Shown here: positions 35,601-41,798 of the stretch, piece by piece | How the letters are laid out: each line of letters starts with the position of its first letter | How positions within the stretch are numbered: position 1 is the first letter of the stretch | Assembly: GCA_036013505.1 (NCBI GenBank) | Contig: CP107851.1 | Location: 4,225,501 to 4,289,500 of the forward strand | Length of the DNA: 64,000 bases | Reading direction: 5' to 3' | Source of the DNA: Streptomyces sp. NBC_00510 | Lineage (GTDB): Bacteria > Actinomycetota > Actinomycetes > Streptomycetales > Streptomycetaceae | Translations under genes and position numbers: made by a program | Notes under the pieces: generated by a model | The model's database searches: none | Told to the model about the DNA's origin: nothing | Seen by the model: only the letters and a program-made list of their open reading frames with translations

Positions 35601-36134
35601 TCAGATCCCCGCGAGCGCCTGGCTGAGCCCCTGCACGGAGCCCCGCAGCTTGTTGAACTCCTCGCGCTTGCCGCCCCGGACACCGAGGTCCGCTCCCTGG
35701 CCGATGCCGCGCAGCCTGGTCCTGAGGTCACGGACATCTCTGTTCGCCCGGTCGGCCGCCGCCTGGGCGCTGGAAATCGCATGGTGCTCCGATTGGGCGA
35801 GGAACATCCGCCGTAGACGGTTGTCCAGTTCCCTCTGCTTCTTCTCGTCCTTCGCCTGCTCCGCCGCCTTCACGTTGCCGAAGGTGATTCTCTGAACACC
35901 GCGGACGCTGAGTCCCTTTTCGTCGATCTTGACGAAGCTGTAGTCGACCTTGAACAGCTGCGCGGTGGCCGCCACCACTGCGACGGCGGCCTTCAGTCCC
36001 TCGACGTCACCCTTGATTCCGGTCATCGAATGACTGATTCCGGTCGTCGTGAGGCTTATTCCGGTCAGGGCCTTCTTGATTCCCTCCGTTTCCTTGCGTA
36101 CGAAGTAGAGGTCTTTGTCCACGTCAAAGCCCAT
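35601..36134 (-). CDS. Helical tail protein upstream of the tape measure
   Basis: A 177-residue protein. The first 60 residues (VRKETEGIKKALTGISLTTT, GISHSMTGIKGDVEGLK) are amphipathic helix repeats like the start of a tape measure. Then comes a folded segment (FKVDYSFVKIDEKGLSVRGV) and a long charged helix (AKDEKKQRELDNRLRRMFLA). The ATG at 36134 has GGAG six bases upstream. It could be a separate tape-measure segment or a tube-initiation factor. No named family is recognised. Together with the tape measure it totals 506 residues, which is still short. Confidence 0.65.
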   Translation of the reverse strand: MGFDVDKDLYFVRKETEGIKKALTGISLTTTGISHSMTGIKGDVEGLKAAVAVVAATAQLFKVDYSFVKIDEKGLSVRGVQRITFGNVKAAEQAKDEKKQRELDNRLRRMFLAQSEHHAISSAQAAADRANRDVRDLRTRLRGIGQGADLGVRGGKREEFNKLRGSVQGLSQALAGI

Positions 36135-36190
36135 GCGAACTCCTGTAGTCCTGGTTGCATCGACGTCGGGCGGCGTCATAGCCTCCCGAC

Positions 36191-36943
36191 ATGGCTGCCG
36201 GAGAGCTGCGTCCACCGGGAAAGGGCGCGAACCCCCGCAAAGGGATTTTCGCTGCCTCCATGGCCACCCGGATCAGCGGAACGAAGCGGCATTCGACCCG
36301 TGTCGTCCTCGCCCTCCCCGGCGCACACCGCTATCCGTTCGAGACCGGCGTCATCGCCGACATGGCCCGCAGAGCTGCCACGCTGGGCGGATTCCTGGCT
36401 CCGGGGGCGGGCGTGGACGTCTGGATGTACACCTCACGGCCGCACCGCCTTCCGGAGCTCCGCCTGCCCCAAGCCGCGGGGTGGATCGCCGACTGGGCGG
36501 TGCTCCCACGCGAGCCGCTGCTCTCCCGGGACGCCGTGCCGGGCAATCCCCTGGCCCGGCACGCGGAGCGCTACGAACTCTTCGGCCCCGAGGACGCAGC
36601 CGCGGCGATCCGGGAGATCGCGCGCAGTCTCGGCGCGGACGACGGCCCGGCCCTCGTGCTGTTCTTCGTGTGGGGATTCCACTCGGAGGGTCCCGGCTTG
36701 GCCGACCAGCTCGAAGCGGCGTCCGGTGGGAACGTCTTCTGGCAGTTCGTCGGCGACACCGGCATGGGGTCGTCCGTCCTCGACCGCCTGGACACGCTGC
36801 GGGCCGAAGCACCGCACATCGCCAACCTGGACCTCTACCAGGGATGGGACTCGATCCAGGAGACGCCCGAGTATCTCTTCTTCCGCGGCGTACTGAAGCC
36901 GTTCGTCCGCTGGCGTAAGGCCCGTCCCCGGCCGGTGAACTGA
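36191..36943 (+). CDS. TerF-like VWA-domain protein with degenerate MIDAS
   Basis: A 250-residue protein encoded opposite to the tail genes. TRVVLALPGAHRYPFETGVI (about 36-55) aligns with the first strand of TerF/TerY-type VWA domains, and VDVWMYTSRPHRLPEL (about 75-90) with the 'DVWxF' strand. PALVLFFVWGFHSE and NVFWQFVGD (about 175-183) match the family's conserved 'FWQFVG' block, and HIANLDLYQGWD the next. The usual DxSxS is replaced by LPGAHRY, and the second acidic MIDAS position by Trp, so metal binding is probably lost. It lies in the tail module between the tape measure pair and fibre 2; it may be an accessory or cargo gene. An internal ATG at 36260 is possible. Confidence 0.7.
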   Translation: MAAGELRPPGKGANPRKGIFAASMATRISGTKRHSTRVVLALPGAHRYPFETGVIADMARRAATLGGFLAPGAGVDVWMYTSRPHRLPELRLPQAAGWIADWAVLPREPLLSRDAVPGNPLARHAERYELFGPEDAAAAIREIARSLGADDGPALVLFFVWGFHSEGPGLADQLEAASGGNVFWQFVGDTGMGSSVLDRLDTLRAEAPHIANLDLYQGWDSIQETPEYLFFRGVLKPFVRWRKARPRPVN

Positions 36944-37012
36944 GTGAGTGACAGGTCCCGCTGAAGACAGGGCCGACCGCGCAACCACGCGCCACCCCGG
37001 ACCGCGCCGGCC

Positions 37013-37663
37013 TCACGCCGTCTCGTACGTACCGCTGACGCGGAGGAAGCTCCCGCTCGAGAACGCCGTGCCGAACACGCCGCCGCTGCCGACCTGGTTG
37101 AGGGTGGACGCGCTCGTCGAGCCCGGCGCCCACACGGTGAAGCCGGTGGCTCCCGAGGCGGCGGTGAGCTGGCCGCTGACGAGTGCGCGGCCCGTGGAGT
37201 TGGAGGCGTTGCCGACGAACTGGACGAGGGTGCCGGTGGCGCCGGCGACGACGGGCAGGCCGAAGGTGTAGGCACCGCTGCCGTTCGCCGTGGTGGCGCC
37301 GACGGCGAGGTACATCTGGAAGTGGCAGGTCCTGCCGACGAGGGCGTAGCGGCCGGCGATCGTACCGTCGCCGATCGCGGGGTTGGTGGTCGCGGCCGTC
37401 CATGTGGGGGTGTAGCCGTTCCAGACGCCGAGCCCGACCCAGGCGGTGCCGGTGCAGTAGGTGAAGCAGCCGGGAGCGGTCAGCCAAACGAGCATGCCCG
37501 CGGCGGGTGCGGTGATCTTGGCGTCCCGCGTCGCCGCGTCGGGGAAGCGGAGGACGGTACGGCCGTCGGCCGCCTCGGCGAGGGCCTTCACGTGGGCCGG
37601 CAGGTCGGCGTTGTCGGTGGACTGCGGATACGGAAGCGCGCTGAGCGCCGTGTAACTGGTCAC
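37013..37663 (-). CDS. Tail fibre / receptor-binding protein 2
   Basis: A 216-residue protein whose residues 1-78 (SALPYPQSTDNADLPAHVKA, DGRTVLRFPDAATRDAKITA) are about 60% identical by eye to the fibre at 30330, while the C-terminal 135 residues differ. The C-terminus is Gly/Thr-rich and beta-structured (NGYTPTWTAATTNPAIGDGT, LVGRTCHFQMYLAV), like minor fibre tips. Its location, between the chaperone gene and the divergent VWA gene, is not the usual fibre site, so it looks like an inserted cassette giving a second specificity. Confidence 0.75.
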   Translation of the reverse strand: MTSYTALSALPYPQSTDNADLPAHVKALAEAADGRTVLRFPDAATRDAKITAPAAGMLVWLTAPGCFTYCTGTAWVGLGVWNGYTPTWTAATTNPAIGDGTIAGRYALVGRTCHFQMYLAVGATTANGSGAYTFGLPVVAGATGTLVQFVGNASNSTGRALVSGQLTAASGATGFTVWAPGSTSASTLNQVGSGGVFGTAFSSGSFLRVSGTYETA

Positions 37664-37678
37664 GGATGGATCGGCCCC

Positions 37679-38092
37679 TCAAGCGAAGAAACGGATCAAC
37701 TGCGCGGGCGTGGGGTTCTCGGGAACCGGCGACGGGCCCTGGTCCGCGCCGGGGCCGGTCCCGGCGCCGGGGCGTGGGACGGGCGGGGGGTACTCGAGCG
37801 CCTCCGCGTCCTCGTCGCGGTTCACGGTGGCGAACATCCAGTTGGCCTCGGCGAGGTGGTCGACCACGTGGGCGAGCAGGTGGTCGCCCACCGACCAGTC
37901 GGCGGCCTCCCCGTGGATGCGGCGCAGGGTCGCGCTGTCGCGTGGCAGGTGCCGGACCAGCACCGCGAGCCGGCGGGAGGACAGCCGGCCGCGGTGCCAG
38001 TCCAGCAGGTCCACGCCGTAGTGGCGGAGCAGGTCCGCCTCGAGCGCCTCGGCGTGTTCGTCGACGAACCCGCCGAGGCTCAGCCTTCCCCC
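37679..38092 (-). CDS. Tail assembly chaperone, -1 frameshift extension (T-like)
   Basis: The frame reads through the region after the first chaperone: LSLGGFVDEHAEALEADLLR, then YGVDLLDWHRGRLSSRRLAV and a Pro-rich linker, ending PAQLIRFFA. It overlaps the end of the 38080 gene in the -1 frame, joined through the slip site at 38086-38092. The fused product would be about 230 residues. The part after the slip would not be translated efficiently alone; an in-frame GTG at 38014 would make only 111 residues. This arrangement corresponds to lambda G/GT and is a hallmark of working long-tail assembly modules. Confidence 0.7.
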   Translation of the reverse strand, partial: GGRLSLGGFVDEHAEALEADLLRHYGVDLLDWHRGRLSSRRLAVLVRHLPRDSATLRRIHGEAADWSVGDHLLAHVVDHLAEANWMFATVNRDEDAEALEYPPPVPRPGAGTGPGADQGPSPVPENPTPAQLIRFFA

Positions 38093-38370
38093 AGGCCGAG
38101 CCCGGTCTCCTTGCCGTAGGCCTCCAGGATGGCCGCGATGTCCTGCATCGTGACCTCGTGGCGGTCGAAGCGCTCGAACTGCGAGTCGCCCAGGAGCAGT
38201 TCGAGCAGCCCGTCCACGTCGTTGTCGTCCAGGGCCCGCAGCTTGCGGGCCGTGGAGCGGCCGAGCTCGGTGGGGAGCTCGAAGGTGTCACCGTCGACGG
38301 TGAAGGTCCAGGAGCGGCCGAGCGCCTCCAGGCGCTGGGCCCGGGCTGCGCTGACGTCGAAACCGGCCAT
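38080..38370 (-). CDS. Tail assembly chaperone (G-like)
   Basis: A 96-residue acidic, mostly helical protein between the tail tube and tape measure: FTVDGDTFELPTELGRSTAR, then LDDNDVDGLLELLLGDSQFE and AAILEAYGKETGLGLGEG. This matches the size, position and composition of actinophage tail assembly chaperone 1 (a GTA_gp10/DUF-type family). It would coat the tape measure before tube polymerisation. The C-terminal codons contain the slip sequence producing the longer form. Confidence 0.75.
   Translation of the reverse strand: MAGFDVSAARAQRLEALGRSWTFTVDGDTFELPTELGRSTARKLRALDDNDVDGLLELLLGDSQFERFDRHEVTMQDIAAILEAYGKETGLGLGEG
38086..38092 (-). other. Probable -1 ribosomal slip site
   Basis: On the minus strand GGGGGAA spans the codons CTG GGG GAA, just before the first chaperone's GGC TGA. 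Slipping back one base re-pairs the GGG codon perfectly and opens the downstream frame to 37679. The stop codon two codons after the slip fits the usual layout. The pairing of the second codon is imperfect, so efficiency needs testing. Confidence 0.6.
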
Positions 38371-38427
38371 GGTGGATCCCCTCTGTGATGGGTGGGTGGA
38401 GCGGAAGGTGCGGGACGGGGGCCGGAC

Positions 38428-38460
38428 CCGGGGCCGGTGGCGTGACGCCACCGGCCCCGG
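38428..38460. terminator. 16-bp hairpin between tail tube and chaperone genes
   Basis: CCGGGGCCGGTGGCGT (38428-38443) and ACGCCACCGGCCCCGG (38445-38460) are perfect inverted repeats around one base. The hairpin lies immediately downstream of the tail tube gene on the minus strand. Partial termination here would give high tube but low chaperone and tape-measure levels. Confidence 0.7.
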
Positions 38461-38476
38461 CGGTCGGACGGGGCGC

Positions 38477-39037
38477 CTACGCGTAGGAGGCGTCCTTCAT
38501 GAGGATCGTGGCCAGCGGCTTGACGTCGTCCACGGCGAGCGCGGTGAAGGTGACGCCGAGCTTGACCGACGAGGTGCGGTTGAGCGTGATCTCCTCGGTC
38601 TCGGTCACCTGGCCGCGCGGGATCACGAAGCGGTAGGTGACGTTGGCGCCGTCGGTGAACTCGATGCCCATCGCCTTCTCGTTGAACTTCGGCGCGCCTG
38701 CCAGGTCGTACTTCCACTCCGTGCCGGAGGCGGCCACGCTGTCGCCGCCCATGAAGAAGGGCAGGGTGTCCTCGTTGAGCTGCAGCAGCTGGAACTTCAC
38801 GCTCAGGTCCCGGTCGGAGTAGATGAACCGCGCCGGGCTGACGGACTGCCAGGTCTCGACCGGGTCGAGCTTGTCCTTCTTGTTGAACTTGATGCCGTCG
38901 GGCGAGGTGTAGCCGAGGTCCTTCCAGGCGGCTGCCCAGGCGACGACGGTGTCGGCCGGGGCGGCGGTGCCGACGGGGGCGACGAGGATGCGGCCGGTGC
39001 CGGCGACGCGGATCTCGGAAGAGTTGTTGCCTGCCAT
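38477..39037 (-). CDS. Major tail tube protein
   Basis: A 186-residue protein with the pattern of siphophage tail tube subunits. The N-terminus is GTGRILVAPVGTAAPADTVV, then WKDLGYTSPDGIKFNKKDKL, the 'LGYTSEDGI' block typical of actinophage tube proteins. The beta-strands FIYSDRDLSVKFQLLQLNED and YRFVIPRGQVTETEEITLNR follow, and the C-terminus is TFTALAVDDVKPLATILMKD. Hexameric rings would stack to form the flexible tube. It is flanked by strong hairpins on both sides, consistent with it being the most highly expressed structural gene. Confidence 0.88.
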   Translation of the reverse strand: MAGNNSSEIRVAGTGRILVAPVGTAAPADTVVAWAAAWKDLGYTSPDGIKFNKKDKLDPVETWQSVSPARFIYSDRDLSVKFQLLQLNEDTLPFFMGGDSVAASGTEWKYDLAGAPKFNEKAMGIEFTDGANVTYRFVIPRGQVTETEEITLNRTSSVKLGVTFTALAVDDVKPLATILMKDASYA

Positions 39038-39071
39038 GCTGAACTCCTTGCCGGGGATGCGGATATGACGA

Positions 39072-39095
39072 AGGCCCCGCCGGACGGCAGGGCCT
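39072..39095. terminator. Hairpin upstream of the tail tube gene
   Basis: AGGCCCcGCCG (39072-39082) pairs with CGGCaGGGCCT (39085-39095), ten pairs with one mismatch. It lies between the tail terminator gene and the tail tube gene, so the tube gene may have its own promoter between 39038 and 39071, or the hairpin may act on mRNA stability. Confidence 0.5.
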
Positions 39096-39118
39096 GATCA
39101 GAGGTGAGCGCCGGGCGC

Positions 39119-39523
39119 TCAGGCGGGCCGGATGTACAGCCGCGTCGTGGAGTAGTAGCGGTTCGCGGCGGCCCGGTTCCAGTCGGGCAGCCAGCGCGGG
39201 CCGTCGGCCTCGACGACGTCGGTGACGACGGCCGTCCCGTAGGTCGTCGCCCGCAGCGCCTGCACGGCGGACCGGGCGGACAGGGCCAGGGTGTGGGCGG
39301 CCGTCTTGGTCGGGCCGTAGACCTCCAGGTCGACCAGCGGCTGGTCCAGGTGCGCGTCGTCGATCCAGGCCCCTCCCGCACGGGAGACCAGCACGACCGG
39401 CTGGGTGCCGTCGAAGCCGGCGGGCGCGGCGTTGTCGACGGTCGCTCCGGTCAGTTCGGGGCGGGCCTTCAGGAAGTCGACGACCAGCTTCTCCACATCG
39501 GGGAAGACGGGTGGATTGGGCAA
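39119..39523 (-). CDS. Tail terminator / tail completion protein
   Basis: A 134-residue protein placed just before the tube gene, the usual site of the gpU-like terminator that ends tail polymerisation. PPVFPDVEKLVVDFLKARPE (about 4-23), then FDGTQPVVLVSRAGGAWIDD, LVDLEVYGPTKTAAHTLALS and WNRAAANRYYSTTRLYIRPA give the alpha/beta fold of that family (DUF3168/HK97 gp10-like). The start is probably TTG at 39523 with AGGGAG upstream; the longer reading extends into unrelated sequence. It is the first structural gene of the operon. Confidence 0.7.
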   Translation of the reverse strand: MPNPPVFPDVEKLVVDFLKARPELTGATVDNAAPAGFDGTQPVVLVSRAGGAWIDDAHLDQPLVDLEVYGPTKTAAHTLALSARSAVQALRATTYGTAVVTDVVEADGPRWLPDWNRAAANRYYSTTRLYIRPA

Positions 39524-39825
39524 GGGTTTCTGCTCCCTTCGAACGGTGGCGGCGGCTCCGCGGTGCGAGCGGTGGGCCGCCGTCCAGCACGAAGCGGCGG
39601 TCCGTCGCCCGGTCCCGGGCACAGCTCCGCCGCTGCATCCATGGTGATTGATTGCGCTCGCGCGCGCAACTTGAATCGTCTCCGCAATGGCTGGATCCGT
39701 GGACCGAACCGCGCCGCCCGAGGATTGGCGGCACCCGAAAGTGGTGAACACGTGTTTGAAGGACGTCTGGGTCCGGCGACGCTCGACCGCCGCTCGGCAC
39801 CAGGGGGCAACGGGGAGGGAGTGCC
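39524..39825. promoter_or_regulatory. Divergent upstream region of the tail operon
   Basis: About 300 bases separate the tail terminator gene (minus) and the unknown gene at 39826 (plus). It is locally less GC-rich (TGGTGATTGATTGCGC near 39641, CGCGCAACTTGAATCG near 39663, GTGGTGAACACGTGTTTG near 39740), which fits promoters for both directions. The palindrome AACACGTGTT (39746-39755) is a candidate binding site. Confidence 0.45.
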
Positions 39826-40263
39826 GTGCCAGGCACGGAGGACATGCACGAACCGGCGGAGCACCGGGCGCGGGAGCGCACGCAGGAACACGCACAGGAA
39901 CAGGCCCGGCCGGCCGCTCCGCCGGCCGCCCGGACACTGACGGAGGCGGAGGCCCGAGGGCTCATCGAGGAGATCGTCCAGGCGTGCCTGCCCGAGGGCC
40001 TCGTGGCCGTCACCCGCTCCCACCTGGAGGAAATCACTCTGCGCGCCTACGCCCACGGCTGGCAGGACGCGATGAGCCAGTACGAGGAGGAGGCGGAGAC
40101 GGAGCGGGAGGACGGCGTCGCCCGTCCCCGGCCGGGGGACTTTCCGCGGCTCGTGAGCCCGGCGCCCGACACGGCGTCCGCCCCGCCGGGGCCCGCGCCG
40201 GCTCCCCGGCCGCGGCGCCCGCGCCGCCCGCCCCGGGGTCTGCCGGGGGCGGGCATGACCTGA
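39826..40263 (+). CDS. Unknown small protein divergent from the tail operon
   Basis: A 145-residue protein. The N-terminus is Glu/Arg/Ala-rich and probably disordered (MHEPAEHRARERTQEHAQEQ). The middle folds as helices (LTEAEARGLIEEIVQACLPE, GLVAVTRSHLEEITLRAYAH, GWQDAMSQYEEEAE). The C-terminus is Pro/Arg-rich. GGGGAGGG precedes the GTG at a suitable distance. No family is recognised. It is transcribed away from the structural genes and ends in a shared terminator with the HTH gene. Confidence 0.6.
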   Translation: MPGTEDMHEPAEHRARERTQEHAQEQARPAAPPAARTLTEAEARGLIEEIVQACLPEGLVAVTRSHLEEITLRAYAHGWQDAMSQYEEEAETEREDGVARPRPGDFPRLVSPAPDTASAPPGPAPAPRPRRPRRPPRGLPGAGMT

Positions 40264-40290
40264 CGCCGGCCGGTCCCCGGACACGACGCC

Positions 40291-40320
40291 GCCCCGCGTA
40301 CCTCCTCGGGTACGCGGGGC
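40291..40320. terminator. Bidirectional hairpin
   Basis: GCCCCGCGTACC (40291-40302) and GGTACGCGGGGC (40309-40320) form a perfect 12-bp stem with a 6-base loop between the convergent genes at 39826 and 40343. Confidence 0.8.
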
Positions 40321-40342
40321 GATGCAGGGAGATGTCGTGGCG

Positions 40343-40558
40343 TCAGGCGCGCCGCGTGGGCGCTTTTCGGCCACGCGCCACCCGTTCGGCGGCGAACACG
40401 TCCTCCAGCCGGTACAGGCTCGCCCGGCCGCTGCGGCCGGCCGCGGCCAGGTGCCCGAGCTGCACCCACTTGCGGACCGTGGCCGGGACGACCCCCGTCT
40501 CCCGTGCGGCGGACTCGCCGTTGATCAGCGTCGGGCCGGGGTACCGCGCGCTCCTCAC
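40343..40558 (-). CDS. Small helix-turn-helix (MerR/excisionase-like) protein
   Basis: A 71-residue protein: GPTLINGESAARETGVVPAT, then VRKWVQLGHLAAAGRSGRAS and LYRLEDVFAAERVARGRK. This is the winged-HTH pattern of excisionase/MerR-type DNA-binding proteins ('RKWVxxGHL...LYRLEDV'). It is small enough to be a regulator or DNA-architectural protein rather than an enzyme. The GTG at 40558 overlaps the previous stop (GTGA). It is last in the regulatory operon with the Zn-ribbon and WhiB-like genes. The overall layout resembles actinobacterial integrative elements, but no integrase is present. Confidence 0.75.
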   Translation of the reverse strand: MRSARYPGPTLINGESAARETGVVPATVRKWVQLGHLAAAGRSGRASLYRLEDVFAAERVARGRKAPTRRA

Positions 40559-41250
40559 ACGGCCTCCCGGTCCACGAGGCCGGCGATCGCCGCCGGATCC
40601 AGGGGAAGTTGTCCCCATGCGGTCTCGGCCCAGGTGTGACGGTGCGCGGGGTCGTCCGCGCAGCCGCAGTCCTCGTCCGTGCAGCGGCACCCGGGGTTCA
40701 CGCAGAGCACCGTCCTCCGGGCGGGAAGGGCTCGCAACGAGACCGAGTCGCACCAGGGGCAGCGTCCGTCCACCCGGACCAGGACCTCGGTCTCCCCCAG
40801 CACCGACCCGCAGCGGCGGGCCATGCGACGGCATTCGTCGAGGACGTGCGCGGCCAGGACGGGGTGCTCGGCGACCCGGTCGAGCAGGCCCGCGATCCGG
40901 CCCAACCGCTCGGGGACGGGGGCACGGCGGGCACGGCCGAGGCCGAGCTTGTCCCGGACGGCCTCCTCCAGTTCGACGACGCCGTCGGTGATGTCCCGCA
41001 GGGCGTCGGACACATGGAGCCGCAGCGGAGCGGCGCCCCCGCCGAGCACCCACTCGCGGTCGGTCCGGTCCTCCCGGTCGCGTTCCGCGAGCGTCCGCAG
41101 CGCCTGCGGCGTGAGGGGGTCCCTGGACGGGCCCGCGGAGCCGGGACTTCCGGGAACGAGTTCGCGGACGAGCTCGGGGAACTGGCGCCGGAGGATGTCG
41201 AGCCACCGGACGGCCCGGGCGGTGTGCTCGGTGGCGAGGTTGCAGGTCAC
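40555..41250 (-). CDS. Zn-ribbon protein of unknown function
   Basis: A 231-residue protein. The N-terminal 150 residues are helical (ARAVRWLDILRRQFPELVRE, VSDALRDITDGVVELEEAVR). The C-terminus holds a Cys-rich cluster: CPWCD (Cys164, Cys167) and CVNPGCRCTDEDCGC (Cys183, 188, 190, 195, 197), which could bind one or two zinc ions. Such proteins are common in streptomycete phage-related regions, but I cannot name the family. The GTG at 41250 has AAAGGA upstream. It is coupled to the HTH gene downstream. Confidence 0.7.
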   Translation of the reverse strand: MTCNLATEHTARAVRWLDILRRQFPELVRELVPGSPGSAGPSRDPLTPQALRTLAERDREDRTDREWVLGGGAAPLRLHVSDALRDITDGVVELEEAVRDKLGLGRARRAPVPERLGRIAGLLDRVAEHPVLAAHVLDECRRMARRCGSVLGETEVLVRVDGRCPWCDSVSLRALPARRTVLCVNPGCRCTDEDCGCADDPAHRHTWAETAWGQLPLDPAAIAGLVDREAV

Positions 41251-41298
41251 GTGACGATTCCTTTCGTTGCGGACGGCGGTCCCGGGACTCACGCGGAC

Positions 41299-41556
41299 TC
41301 ACGCGGACAGGCCGGGCGCCGGCGCCACCGCGGTCACCCGGCCGTTGCGCCACAGGCGGCCCGCGCAGACGCCGTCGAACCAGCTGTGCTCGGGGTCGAC
41401 GACCTCCTCGCACCCCGCGCGGATCGGGCACCGGCCGCAGGCGAGCAGCGCCGGCAGCGCCTCCCGGGCGTGCCGGGCGAAGACCACGGAGGGCGGCAGA
41501 CCGGCACAGGCGGCGGCTTGCGGGGGCTGAGGTTCGTACGGGGAACGTAAGGACAC
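41299..41556 (-). CDS. WhiB-like iron-sulfur regulator with a TTA codon
   Basis: An 85-residue WhiB-family protein. The four cluster ligands are Cys17, Cys40, Cys43 and Cys49 (CAGLPP, then CGRCPIRAGC), with the usual Cx2Cx5C spacing. The turn motif is GVCAG (62-66) instead of GVWGG, followed by the basic RLWRNGR, the likely DNA or sigma-factor contact. The GTG at 41556 follows GGAGGG. The third codon is TTA (41548-41550), the rare leucine codon read by bldA tRNA, so translation should be limited to the developmental stage. It probably activates the tail module or its regulatory operon. Confidence 0.82.
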   Translation of the reverse strand: MSLRSPYEPQPPQAAACAGLPPSVVFARHAREALPALLACGRCPIRAGCEEVVDPEHSWFDGVCAGRLWRNGRVTAVAPAPGLSA

Positions 41557-41798
41557 GACGGTCGGACCCTCCGACGGTTGACGTTGCGAATTCGAACATA
41601 CTTTCGCATGTTGCGAACGCGCACGCAACAAATTTGTTCCCGGCGCAGGCCTACGGCACGTGCCTGAGGAATATGCCCGACATCCCGCGGACCAGGGGCG
41701 CCCTGAACACGGGATCTTCACCGATGCGAACGCGCAACGGTACATTTCGTGCGCGCACGCTGGTTATCGTGAAGAAGCAAGAGGGAGGAGCCCCACAG
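41557..41798. promoter_or_regulatory. Divergent regulatory region with repeated operator-like sites
   Basis: Between the WhiB-like gene and the XRE-type gene. The 12-mer TGCGAACGCGCA occurs at 41612-41623 and 41725-41736, 113 bp apart. TGTTGCG (41609-41615) and CGCAACA (41624-41630) form an inverted repeat around the first copy, and CGAATTCG (41587-41594) is a separate palindrome. The region is AT-richer than average. These are candidate sites for the XRE-type repressor. Confidence 0.55.

Noticed and set aside
36351-40037. A 1228-residue open frame on the minus strand across the tail region
   Set aside because: Arg/Pro/Gly-rich composition with no domains, and it overlaps well-supported tail genes in another frame. 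This is a GC-bias shadow.
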